64,000 bases of DNA, from the NCBI RefSeq assembly GCF_000002865.3, contig NW_001865041.1:1347850-1411849 (forward strand), written 5' to 3'. Below are positions 12,206 to 23,000 of the stretch, one piece after another. Origin of the DNA: Monosiga brevicollis MX1. Taxonomy: Eukaryota > Opisthokonta > Choanoflagellata > Craspedida > Salpingoecidae. A program made the position numbers and the translations under genes. Below the pieces are notes generated by a model, which saw only the letters and a list, made by a program, of their open reading frames with translations, was not told where the DNA came from and did no database searches. Each line of letters begins with the position of its first letter. Within the stretch, counting starts at the first letter, position 1.

Positions 12206-12221
12206 TCTTGTTCCGGGCATC

Positions 12222-12578
12222 ATGATGCAGCGTCTCTTCCAGGTACAATCCGCTACTCCCGTGCTCCCTGGTCGCTTGGGTCACGGGCTCGCGGCCGGGG
12301 CAGGCACAGCCCACTTGTCGTCGCCTGCTCTTTTGTGTGCCTCGGTTCCTGGTTCCTTTGTTCGCGTGCCGACAGCTGACGGTGTGCGCAGCTCCTATTA
12401 ATCAATCAACCCGAGTCCCCGCTCGTCGTTCGCTCACGACCATGCCTTTTGTATGCAGACCGTGGGCACACAGGCCTCGCAACGCCTGGTCGCCGCTTCC
12501 GCCATTGCACAGCGGAGATGCCTTCATCTCCACGAAGGTCAGTGACGTCGTGGCTGGCTGACACCGACACGTGCAGCG

Positions 12579-12615
<37 letters not shown>

Positions 12616-15206
12616 CCCTTTTAAGAAATCATCAAGCAAAGGGCAACACGAGCACCGTGGCCCTGCTCGATGGAAACTGGACCGCAATCGAGTGGGATCC
12701 GATCCGCCCTTACATCTGACACCCCTCTGGTCTGCATTCTGATAGTGGACAGCATGGATCTCCTGCGCTCCTTTGACGTCAGTGTGGGCAAGGGCGATCG
12801 CGCCTTCTCTTCCGACGAAGCCGTGCAAGTGGCCAAGCAAATGTGTACGTCCTGAGCTCCCTGGCACCTCAAACGCTCATAACTTTGCGGCAGCATCCCT
12901 GCCCACGCGCATTGGCCTCCAATTGGACGTGCCATCGCACCGCACGGCTCGTCTACATTTTCGCCCGTCCTCCTCACATTCATCATGGCTTCCTATCATC
13001 CGTTTAGCCACCGATAAGGTTGTGATCAAGGCGCAGGTCCTGGCCGGTGGTCGTGGCAAGGGTCACTTCGACAACGGCTTCCAAGGTGGCGTTCACGTCG
13101 TCAAGGGGTGAGTCTCAATCGACTTCTCGACGACCTTGCCCGAGCCAATTTGTCTTTGTATTCGGTCGATGCATGACTCATCACAATGCAACCCCCGCGG
13201 CCTGCCCCGCCTTGGTTTTTGGCCCGCAGTGAGGATGAGATCCGCTCAGCCGCCGACAACATGATCGGGCACCGTCTCATCACCAAGCAGACTGACGAGC
13301 ATGGCCGCCCTTGCAACATGGTGCGTTGCACTTGGCACGCCTCAATCACTTCTCCGGCCCGCCCTTCAGCTCTCACTGACGCCTTTCGATGGCTGTAAAA
13401 ACAGGTGCAAATCGCCGAATGCATGGATATCGATAAGGAGTTTTACTTTGCCCTCCTCATGGACCGTAGTATGGGTGGCCCTTGCATTGTGGGCAGCAGT
13501 CAGGGTGGCATGGACATTGAGGTGAGGCCCCCTCTGCTCTTTGGTTCTTTTTCTCCAAATAACCCCGTGCCCCCTTGCCTTTTGTCCAGCGCGTCTGCTC
13601 AGCGCCTCCCCACACCCTCATCTATATTCATTCACCATCTGAAATGTAGGCTGTGGCCGAAGCTACCCCCGATGCGATCATCAAGGTGCCCGTAGATATC
13701 AAGGAGGGTATGTTGTCGTGATGCGCTTGAAACCTAGCATGCCTCGCCGAAAAAGATCTTTCGCCCACCTTTTTTTTTTTTTTTTCCCTCCGCTCGGGGA
13801 CACTCATGCGACGCTTGATCCAGGTCTTTCGACGGACAAGGCCATCCAGGTTGCCAAGGACATGGGCTTTGCCGATGACATCGCCCCCAAGGCTGCTCAG
13901 GAGATGATCAATCTGTATACGCTTTTCCTTGAGGTCAGCCTAGCTTCTCGCTACCTGTCCTTTCGCCCATTCCCGGTCTTTTTCCGATCTTCGCCTCTTT
14001 TCCTGGGTCTCACACCATTTTGATGTAATCACAACGCCCACCCGATATACCACGTCTACAGAAGGACTGCACTCTGGTCGAAATCAACCCCTTGGTCCAG
14101 ACCAAGGGCGGTGATGTCATGTGCCTCGATGCCAAGGTCAACTTTGACGACAACGCGGGCTTCCGCCAAAAGGACGTTTTTGAGAAGCGGGATGTGTCTC
14201 AGGTCAGGACGTGCCCTTGATTTTGCTTGCGGCAAAGGTGCCCGAGGAACAAACGACAGCCTAGTGCCCAACTTTGCCCATATTCAGACCCCGACAGCCC
14301 TTGTCAATACATCTGACTTGTGCCTTCTGTCCGGTCCTGCCTGCAACAGGAGAATGCTGCGGACGTCGAGGCAGCCAAGTATGACTTGAACTACATCGAC
14401 TTGGATGGCACTATTGGTTGCTTGGTTAATGGCGCCGGCCTGGCCATGGCTACCATGGACATTATTCAGGTATGGCCCCACACCCCTGACGACTCCCATC
14501 TGCGCAGGCAAGCGAACCCGATTTGAACGCTCAACCTTGCGCTCCACGCTTGTCCAATCTTCTGCGTCAAATCCAGTTGTACGGCGGTCGCCCAGCCAAC
14601 TTTTTGGACGTGGGTGGCGGTGCCACGGCTGAGCAAGTCACGGCTGCCTTCAAGCTCATTACCTCTGACCCCTCGGTACGACCTGACCGCTGGCTCTTGA
14701 AGTCCAAAAAGGCATCCTTGCCCTCATCTTCAATCGGGTCTCTGATACTCGGTCCTCTTTCAATGCAATCCTGACGGATGAACGCATAGGTCTCTGCTAT
14801 CCTCGTCAACATTTTCGGTGGCATTATGCGTTGTGATGTGATTGCCGAGGGCATCATCGAGGCTGCCTCCGAGCTTCATCTGAATGTGCCGATTGTTGTC
14901 CGTCTTCAGGGTATGTCTCGGTTTCAGCCTTTGTTGGTGATGGCTTTAGACACAGCAGCTCACACTCCACCTGCGTCGGGCAAACCTGCTGCAGGCACTC
15001 GCAAGGCCGAGGCTAAGGCGCTCATTGCAGAATCAGGCTTGGACATCATCGCTGCCGATGACTTGGACGATGCGGCGCAAAAGGCGTGCAAGTCAGCCCA
15101 CATCGTCGAGTCAGCGCGTGAGGCTGGCCTGGCCGTGTCCATCAAGTGCCTTAAGCAGAAGCACCTGCAAGACGAAGAGGCCATGATGACCCCGCGCTTC
15201 ACATAA
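12222..15206 (+). CDS. SUCLA2: Succinyl-CoA ligase beta subunit, mitochondrial
   Basis: Thirteen in-phase exons: 12222-12242, 12459-12537, 12746-12844, 13008-13107, 13230-13320, 13405-13521, 13650-13707, 13824-13933, 14062-14202, 14350-14469, 14577-14675, 14790-14910, 14995-15206; about 455 residues (family ~430-463). Exons 1-2 give an Arg-rich, acid-free presequence (beginning '[17 protein letters not shown]') typical of mitochondrial import. The ATP-grasp part has '[12 protein letters not shown]' and '[11 protein letters not shown]'. The C-terminal ligase half has '[13 protein letters not shown]', '[14 protein letters not shown]' and '[16 protein letters not shown]'. It makes ATP or GTP while converting succinyl-CoA to succinate in the TCA cycle. 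Nucleotide specificity is not decided: 'CLHLHE' and the length favour the ADP form, and several exon 5-8 residues recall the GDP form. Exon 1 is only 21 nt. Confidence 0.95.
12580..12615. repeat. Poly-T tract in SUCLA2 intron 2
   Basis: A run of about 36 T on the plus strand inside intron 2 (12538-12745), some 130 bp before the acceptor. Confidence 0.9.
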
Positions 15207-15801
15207 GTGTTTTAATTCTCTTGACACCCGCCACAGCTGTTGCTGCCTTTGATGATGCTGCTCGCAAATATCAAGGCCCTCCAGTTTGCCCATGCAAACA
15301 AACAGTGGCTGGGTATCGTGTACCGATACTCGACTTTAGTTGTGTTCTGGAGAGGGCCATAGGTTCTTTCGGAGAGTTTCATGTATTTTTTTTTTTTTTC
15401 TAAAGGGCTTACGACAGAGGTCAAACCAGCACCCGTTGCTATGATTGGTGTTTTGTGTTCGTCGCCTGTCTTGCCTGCCCTGTGCCTACCCATTTTTCTT
15501 TTCTTTTGTTGATGACGTGAACGCCTTTGCCAGAGTGTGGGCACAGTGCAATCCCCAATTTCAACAAATGTCATAGATCAATAATCTGCGTGTTTCCACA
15601 CCCACTAGACTATCAATTCTCACGTGTAAGGCTCTGTACGAACAGGCACGAATATGAACACTAGCACGTTGCCCAAGGCTTCCCTGAAACTCAGTCATTC
15701 ATCTGAAATGAAAGAAAGGTTGTCGAGCGGGGTCGACCCAGGAGACTCAACTCAAACAATAAAGCTCGCACGCATACATTGAAAGTCATTCAACCTTTTT
15801 T
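15207..15801. other. Convergent intergenic region (SUCLA2 / ZIP)
   Basis: Tail-to-tail spacer of 595 bp. It has T-rich runs near 15384-15401 and 15797-15803 and probably the 3' untranslated regions of both genes. Nothing else is recognisable. Confidence 0.5.
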
Positions 15802-18800
15802 TTATACGGCGATATCATCCTCATACTTGGCCAGTACGATCATGATGCCAATGCTAACCCACATGCCTCCTGTTGCAAGGGCCAGGGACAGCACAAAGTT
15901 TTTGGAATGTACCAACAAGCTCATGAGCTCAGGCACGATATCAGACAGGGCAATGTAGAGGAAGATGCCAGCAGCAGCCGAGAGAACCCATTGCTGGGAT
16001 TCAAATGTACTGCCAGCCACTGCCAGGCCGATGAACAGCCCAATAAAGGCGGTCAGTGATGATAGAAAGTTGGCCAAGAGAGCACGCTTCACAGTCCAGC
16101 CACTCTCAATCAGAACCGCAAAGTCACCCAGCTCGTGGGGCAGCTCGTGCAGCACAATGGCAATGGTGGTTGATATGCCCGTTGTCAGGTTCGCCGAAAA
16201 GGCAGCGCCCAATACAAGGCCGTCCTATACATACATAACATATCAAAACGCATGCGACAGCAACATCGCAACATGAGTATCGCTTCATGACGATTGCGAA
16301 AGGTAAACAAAATGTGAGCTCAAAAGATGAAGTAAGGACGTACCACCAAATTATGCAAGCCATCACCCAAGAGAATGAGCCATCCTGTGGATCGTGCAAT
16401 AGCAGGCTCATCTTGCATGGCTTCTGAGTCAGAGACGCTGCAGCAGGACGTCGTCAAGAAGACGAGTCAGATGCTCGATCACCAAACAGAGAGAAAGGAA
16501 GTGCAGCAAAGCCCACCCCGCCCGAGGCAAAATCGATTCATTGGGCACACTGTTTGGATTTGTCCTGCGTACCTCACAGGGCGATGGGCATGATGATGGT
16601 GATCGTGCTTGTGGCCGGCGCGACTCTCAACGAAGCGAGCCAAAAGAATTTCGAGCAAGAAGAAAAGGTACAGAGCCAGCAGAGCAATGCTACCCTGTTG
16701 ACGGGCAAGCAGTAGAAGCAGAGCGGATGTCAGTTGCAAAGAGAAACCTACAACAAATGTTTTGTATTGCCACAATACTGCTGGGATGCGCGGATGGTAG
16801 GACCACCAAAGCAAACCTTGCCAATGTAAGAAAGGTCTTCGCTGCCATGATCGTGGTCCGAGTGGTCTGACAAAGGATCATGACCGTGCAGACCGAAGCC
16901 AAGCGGAAGTAGATGAAGAATGGCATCGCCGGCCAGAGCGCCGATAGCCAAAGCAAACATGCCTTGCAGAAGCAACTGTGGAAGCCCAGGGCAAGGTCAG
17001 GGTGGCCGTGGGGCATCGGCACGCCAACGAGAAGCAAAAGCAACAGCGCAATTGGTGCCTGACACTCGAATCTCACCGGGTCGAGGTGAAAGGGGGTTTC
17101 AGATTCTTTTTTGAGTCCTTCCTTGTTGCGTTGACGCCGGGTCAGTACTTCGCGAGCAACGACCACGGCGCCGCTGAGCGACATGAGGCACACAATGAAG
17201 GTGGCCAGGACACCATAGCCGTAGCGCTCTGCGTTAGAAGGGCTGGCACTCGAGGCAGCTGTTTCAGCAGTCGCACAGGCATCTGATTCAAGCATGGCCA
17301 CCAAGGCGCTGGAGACAACGGCAAAGTCGCCCGGATAGACCGGAGGAAGGACGCCCAATCCTTGCAAAAGCGCTGAGGCGTTGTGGCAAGAAGAAGTAGC
17401 CTATCAGGAACCAGGTCAAGAGTGCGCGCGAGGTGAGCATGCCCTTCTCAGTAGAGCCCGGGGTGACCCGTCTGAGGAGTCGTATCCAGAAAGATCAAGA
17501 AGGTATTCATCGGTCCTCATACCAGGGCACGACGGCGCTCGTGATCATGGTCGTCATGATCATGAGCGTCCTCGCTGTCATGATCGTGACCGTCGTCGTC
17601 AGTTGAAGCCACGAGTCCGAGTTCATCCATGAGGCGCTGAAGACTGGAGATGTTGATGGCCCCAGCTGCGTCGGCATAGCGCGAAAACAGCTCCTCTGCC
17701 AATTCTGTCGAGGCTGTCACCGAGGGCTTTTGGCACTGTGTGGGCAAGAAGGAAGTTTCGAGCAAGGAATATTTGAGCGTCACAAAGAAAAGGAAAATCA
17801 ACGCACACAACACCACGCACACACATCAATCAAGCTCAAACCCGCCCCCTCCCCCCGAAGATGCCTGCGATATAATGGCACCGACCTTGTTCTCGATGAT
17901 AGCACGAATAACGGCAGGAGCAGCAAGCACAAGGGCGTCATCTGTGGTGTTGGCTGCGGCGTCGACTGCCAGATCAGTGACGGCCACACAGACATCATCC
18001 TCATGGTCGTGCTCATCGTGCTCCTCTTCCTCCTCATGGTCGTGCTCATCGTGTTCTTCCTCCTCATGATCGTGCTCATCGTGTTCTTCCTCCTCATGGT
18101 CGTGCTCATCATGGCCCTCGCCGTCTTCATCGTAGGCCTCTTCGGGATGGTTCAAAGCCGCTGTTTTGACGGGCTCCAAGTTCGTGAGGTAATAAAGAGT
18201 TGTCAAGGCTACAAGGGCGCATGGGATTGATGAGTAAGATAGTGTTCATAGATTGGCGACAAGGCAAGCGAGAGAGCGAGAGGCACCATGGTTGCGGAGC
18301 GATACAGACCTTCTGTCAGAGCATGATCCTCATGCTCGTGTTCGTGCTCGCCCTCCTCCTCCTCGTGCTCTTCCTCTTCGTGATCGTGATCATGTTCATG
18401 GTCATGATGACCGGTAATGGCTTCACTAAGCTCAGTCCAGGCCGCTTGCTTGGCCGCGGTGGAGGCCAGAATCTCCGTGAGGTTGTAGGCCGTATCAAAG
18501 TCCTCGGGGCAATCGTCGTGAATTTGAACAACGCTGCGCAAGAGCAAGGCAGCCACGGTGTTCAGGTTGGCCGTGCCCGACACATTGTCTGCGCTCTCGC
18601 CCCAAGTTGTGGCAACCAAGGTGGAGGCGTTCCAGCACTACAGGGCATCGTCAACGAAGGTTGTGATAAGGGGAGGGGGCGGGGGCGAGCAAGCAAAACG
18701 CAAGAGCGAGAAGTTGCTCTTTTCAAGCAGAAAGAAGCGTAACAACCAACCGCGGCTGAATCAGGGAGAACCAGCGTGTCCAACTGCAGAGGCCCAACGA

Positions 18801-19074
18801 GCAAAGTCCAGCCATGAGTTAGGCAAAACAGGTCAAAATGGCATTCAAGTTTGGGCGCCTTATCTCAGTGGTCAGGACGATAAGACAGTGATCCCACAAG
18901 CTTTCCCGCCCATACCTCATCGAGAAGCTCTTGCAATTGGTCGAGGTTAAGGCCAGTTTGGTTGTTTTGGAATGTCTCACAATGTTCCGCACACAGGTCC
19001 AGAAGGAGGTGGGCGGGCGAGGCGACCACTAGGCTACCCAGTAGCAGCAACAAAAGCGCGCTGGAAGCACGCAT
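15802..19074 (-). CDS. SLC39A: LIV-1 subfamily ZIP zinc transporter
   Basis: Nine in-phase exons: 19074-18916, 18637-18310, 18208-17886, 17735-17523, 17400-17077, 16975-16817, 16694-16573, 16437-16344, 16224-15802; about 714 residues. A signal peptide ('MRASSALLLLLLGSLVVAS') precedes a large extracellular region with repeated Cys-containing segments ('CWNAST', 'CQKPSVTAS', 'CHNASAL'), as in ZIP4/ZIP12 ectodomains. This region is interrupted by very His/Asp/Glu-rich stretches. The transport domain has the paired metal-site helices: 'GDGLHNLVDGL' and the LIV-1 signature 'HELPHELGD'. A cytosolic His loop ('HKHDHHHHAH') follows the third membrane span. Predicted role: import of Zn(II), possibly Fe or Mn, into the cytosol. 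The ortholog group (ZIP4/12 against ZIP6/10/8/14) is not settled; C-terminal wording is closest to ZIP12/ZIP4. Confidence 0.92.
18003..18120 (-). repeat. Coding minisatellite (EEEEHDEHDHE repeats) in ZIP exon 3
   Basis: Roughly 30-bp imperfect tandem copies encode four consecutive blocks of the type HDEHDHEEEE within the extracellular region of the zinc transporter. A related but different block (HDHEHDHDHEEEE) is coded by exon 2 near 18340-18410. The array stays in frame, so the length can vary without breaking the protein. Confidence 0.85.
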
Positions 19075-20050
19075 CTTCCTGATCGTCACTGTTTGACGAC
19101 TTGAACTCTTGTTTTCCCTTCCAGCCAAGAGAGTGTCAGAGCAAAGGGTGAACACTCAGTGCCAACTTTTTTTTTTTGGAACACGGGTCGGAGCGGGAGC
19201 GGAGGCGACCAGCGTGCGAAAAGGCAGCATTGGCCTCTACAAGCCAAAGCGGAAGGCGGGCTGGACACAACATACCTTCTAGCTTCTATGTGGGGCTCCG
19301 AAAGCAAGGAGTCGGGACAGATACTCAGACTCGGCCGGAAAAGGGTAGGTTCGAAAAGTAAAGGCTCCCGTCGGAGGCAGCGGAGAGAGAAAGAAGGTTG
19401 CGGTGGAAAAGGCCACGCGCGATTGCTTGTGTTCTCGTGGAGGAACTGCCTCGTCGTGGCAGAGCGGGATGTTCGGTGTTGAGAGCTGTCACGAAGGGAT
19501 GGGGCACAACGGCAAAGTGGGGGAGGCGGGGAAACGAGCAGGTGGGGTGGTAGTGGAGGGGGATCAAGACGACGCATCAAGCAGCATCCATGACTGCCAT
19601 GCCATGTGCGGCAAGGTGTTTGAGCAAGACGGAGCGGGAGCAGTCTCGGAGGTTGGGGCTTTTGTTGTTGGGGGTGGATGACCACACTTGGAAGCGATAC
19701 CAACATACGCTGGCCCTTGGCTTCCCCACACTCATGGGTGCACATTCAGTGTGTTTGAGGCCTCCGACAATTACATTTGAGAAGCTCCGTGGAGCTCCGA
19801 GGCTATACGCTCCGTCTCGTGCCAAGTGGCTCTACGGAGCGAGACCAACGCTCCGGGAAGGGCGGGATGTCAGATGTCAGAAATTTTGCCTCGAAGATTT
19901 TGTGGATAACACGTGTTGTCCACAGGTTGTTATTTGTCATCATTTCTGGCGCAAAACGAATGGAACCACACGCCGAACTCCACGACCCCGTGAACAGCCC
20001 GTCTGCGCCGTTTCTGCCCCCTGGCTGGAGTTGTTGCTGGAGGGGCCAGG
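19075..20050. other. Divergent intergenic region (ZIP / CAP-Gly-FYVE)
   Basis: Head-to-head spacer of 976 bp. A T run lies at about 19166-19178. No coding exon with family signal on either strand; presumably promoters of both genes. Confidence 0.5.
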
Positions 20051-23000
20051 ATGCCGCCGGCGGTCGCACCCCTGCCCGTGATCTTCGAGCATGAGCGGGG
20101 CTACCTTAGCTTGCTCAAGACCGACCTGGTCTTTGAGCCCCAGACTTGGGAGGCTGAAGGCATGGAGCTGCCCGTGGCCAGCTTGGTGCGACCTCCATAT
20201 GTCAGCGAGCAGCGCCTGGTGTGCGAGGCGCGCGGTGATGCGTACATCTTTCACCTCGAGCGCGAATATCTCAATCAAGCAGAGGCACTCTGCGACAAGC
20301 TACAGGCCTTGGTCGAGGTCCACCAGCCTGGTCTTTTGAGCATGCGCGATCAGAACATGACCGATCAAGCTTTTGATGCCGAACTGGACCCGCTGGATGT
20401 CGAACTCCAGCTTGACCTGGGCGCAGACTTTGAGGGCGCGGATGAGCCTCTGGTCATTCCCAAACGTGCCTTGTCACCCGATACGGCCTCCTTGGCCACT
20501 CTCGACCCATGGCAAGCGGGCACCAGTCCCAAACAAACTGCCAACTCCTTCACCGCACCTACCGCCGCAGTGGCCAACGCAGCCTCGGAACCAACACCAC
20601 GCCAAAGTCTGGATCGTGGCCCCACTCTCACGAGCCAGGAACAGACTTCTCCCGTTGCCCCCGCCCCGGAGGAACGGCGCCGCAAACTGGGCTCCTTGGC
20701 AAGCTTTTTCAAGTGCGTAGAGATGATGCGGAACCGCCCTGCACACGTAAACCCAGGTGGGGTGTCTCCTGAGCAGGACTCACCCCTGCTCCTTCCAGGT
20801 CTGGCGTGCAAGATGCCCTTCACATGATCAACACGCGGCAAATTAAGGGTCCGGCCTCTGAGGCTGAGACTTCGACGGGCATCCCCGTCCGCTCACGGTG
20901 AGCTGCATGCGCCTCAGGACATTGATGCAGCTGCGTCCGCGATACGAACTCATGCCTTTGCGAAATAATTTCCACACATCGCGTCTCCTGGTCGACAGGG
21001 TGTTGGTGAATGGACGCAGTGGCCTGCTGGCATACTGCGGGATGGTTCATTTTGAGGCTGGGGAATGGGCCGGTGTCTACCTTGAAGAGGTGCGCTGCGC
21101 AAGCCAGCGCATGAAACTTGATCAGGCCAATGTAGTTGCCCCGCACCCCGGCCATGGGCATTCACCCCCCTTGTTCTCCTCTCGCTCGCGTAGCCGGTAG
21201 GTGAGCATGACGGCGTGCACAGCAGCGTGCGCTATTTCACCTGCCCGCCCCGTCATGGCATCATGGTCCAAGTGTCCAAGGTTCGCAATCTTGAGCATAC
21301 ATGCCCATTCCAATGCCACTCCTACCCCATCCTTTTGCCTTTTTTTCCTCGCTCATTCTTCAGCAACTTGTCTTTGAGATAGGTGCGATTGGACCGTCAT
21401 CGCAAGCCTTGGCGCAACCTGGCACTTCAACCCTTCCTCCGTTTCCCCATGCCAGTCTGGAATGAGGAGGTCCGCTCACTTGGCAAATCACCCAACATCC
21501 CTGTCGCTGTGGGGCCTAAATCTATTCACCGCTTGCTGCACTTGTGTCCGCTTTAGAGGGCATGTTACATCTGCCACCAAGCCTTTGGCGTCTCGTCTCG
21601 CCGCCACCATTGTCGTGCGTGTGGGCAATCAGCGTGCGATACCTGTTGCAATCAGGCCCTGCCAATGACCTTTCTCGTATGTTTGGCAGCCGTCCCACGT
21701 CTGTCAACCTCCTGATCCTTCTGCCGTCACCTTTTGTGCCATATTCTTGCCCTGTCCTTCATCTCTGACCGCTATTCTGATGTTGGTTCTTGGACCACAC
21801 GGGCGCATCACCTGTTCCATAGGACCTCGCCAAGCCGGCCCGCGTCTGCAAGCAATGCTATGAGCCCTGCACTGTAATCAACAGCCTCAACCCAGCGTTG
21901 TGGAAAAACAAGAAGGTTAGGCACAGTGTCTTTCACGCTAGCGTTGATCTTCTCTTCATGACTCCGCTCACCACCTCAGCTCGGTCCATGCTACAGTTGA
22001 CATATGCAGCGAGCAAGACGACGCTGGCCGCGCAAGCTAAAGCACTCCAACGCATCCGTGATCTTTTTGAAGCCAAGGGCAAGGACAACTATAGCTGGGG
22101 ACTGAGCTACAGCTATCTTGCCTGTGCCGTCCTCTTCCTTTGCAACTCGGCCGTCAACGAGCTACAAGTAGGCTGTGGCCCGTCCTCCAAAGGCCTTGCT
22201 AAACCAGTCGTGTGATGTGCTCATCTTTTGCCTTTGATGGCGTGCTGCAAATCAGCGCCAAGCCATTGCGTGCCTGCGTGTCTGCATGAGCGTGGCGCCT
22301 TTGCTGTGGTTCCAACTATTGGACAACGGCCTGCTGACCGTCTTCTCAAAGTGAGCCTTGGCGTGTCGCTTTTGAAGTGAGGGTGCCATCTTTCATGGTT
22401 GTGAGACATTGACTGACTGGCGCATCACTGCTTGTCACCCACAGCTTGATACTTCGCCAAATGGACGCTGCAGTCACTGTAGAGGCTCTGAAAATCTTGC
22501 ATCAGCTATTGACAACCAATAGCGCCATGCACGATCTAGCCATCGAGGCGGACTTGCCGGCAGCCCTGATGACTGCCATGGCTGATGGCACGCGGTCTAC
22601 AAAGGTCGGTGATTTTGATTTGATGTGCCATCTGAGGGGTTCGGGGCAAAGCCCTGCTAGCCATACGTGCTGTAGTACTCATGTGGGACCTGGGATGTTG
22701 TCGGTGTAGATTGTGGCTTCGCAGATCATCAAGCTCTTGGCCGAGAGTCGTGCTTGTGCCAAAAGCATCGCACAGGTCGGAAGATTTTCTCAACAATGCC
22801 TCATGTCGATGAGTGCCTGCTCGGCTATCTTGATGGCCTCATGTCACGGCACTTTTGTTTGACATATTAGGTGCAAGAGGGCCAGAACATGCGTCTTCTC
22901 ATGACGCACGCCGTTCTCTTCTACCTGGTTCCCCCGGCGCAAGAACAGCTTCTGTGTGCTTTGGCCCATGTTTCGGCACACAGCGACTTGATTCGCGACG

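Larger units (their letters stand above)
11107..12221. other. Divergent intergenic region (cullin-4 / succinyl-CoA ligase)
   Basis: Head-to-head spacer of 1.1 kb and presumed shared promoter region. It carries a short (TCTGG)n run near 11429-11457 and a long polypyrimidine (TCTC/TTTC) stretch near 11977-12205 that reaches almost to the first exon of the succinyl-CoA ligase gene. No convincing small gene is present. Confidence 0.6.

Noticed and set aside
11107-12221. Arg/Glu-rich and Ser/Leu-rich frames between cullin-4 and SUCLA2
   Set aside because: They arise from the polypyrimidine tract and show no splice-compatible neighbours.
12580-12615. Poly-T as the tail of a retroposed copy
   Set aside because: It lies wholly within an intron, has no adjacent gene-like or SINE-like sequence and no flanking repeat. 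The same applies to the A runs at 54255-54270 and 56236-56260.
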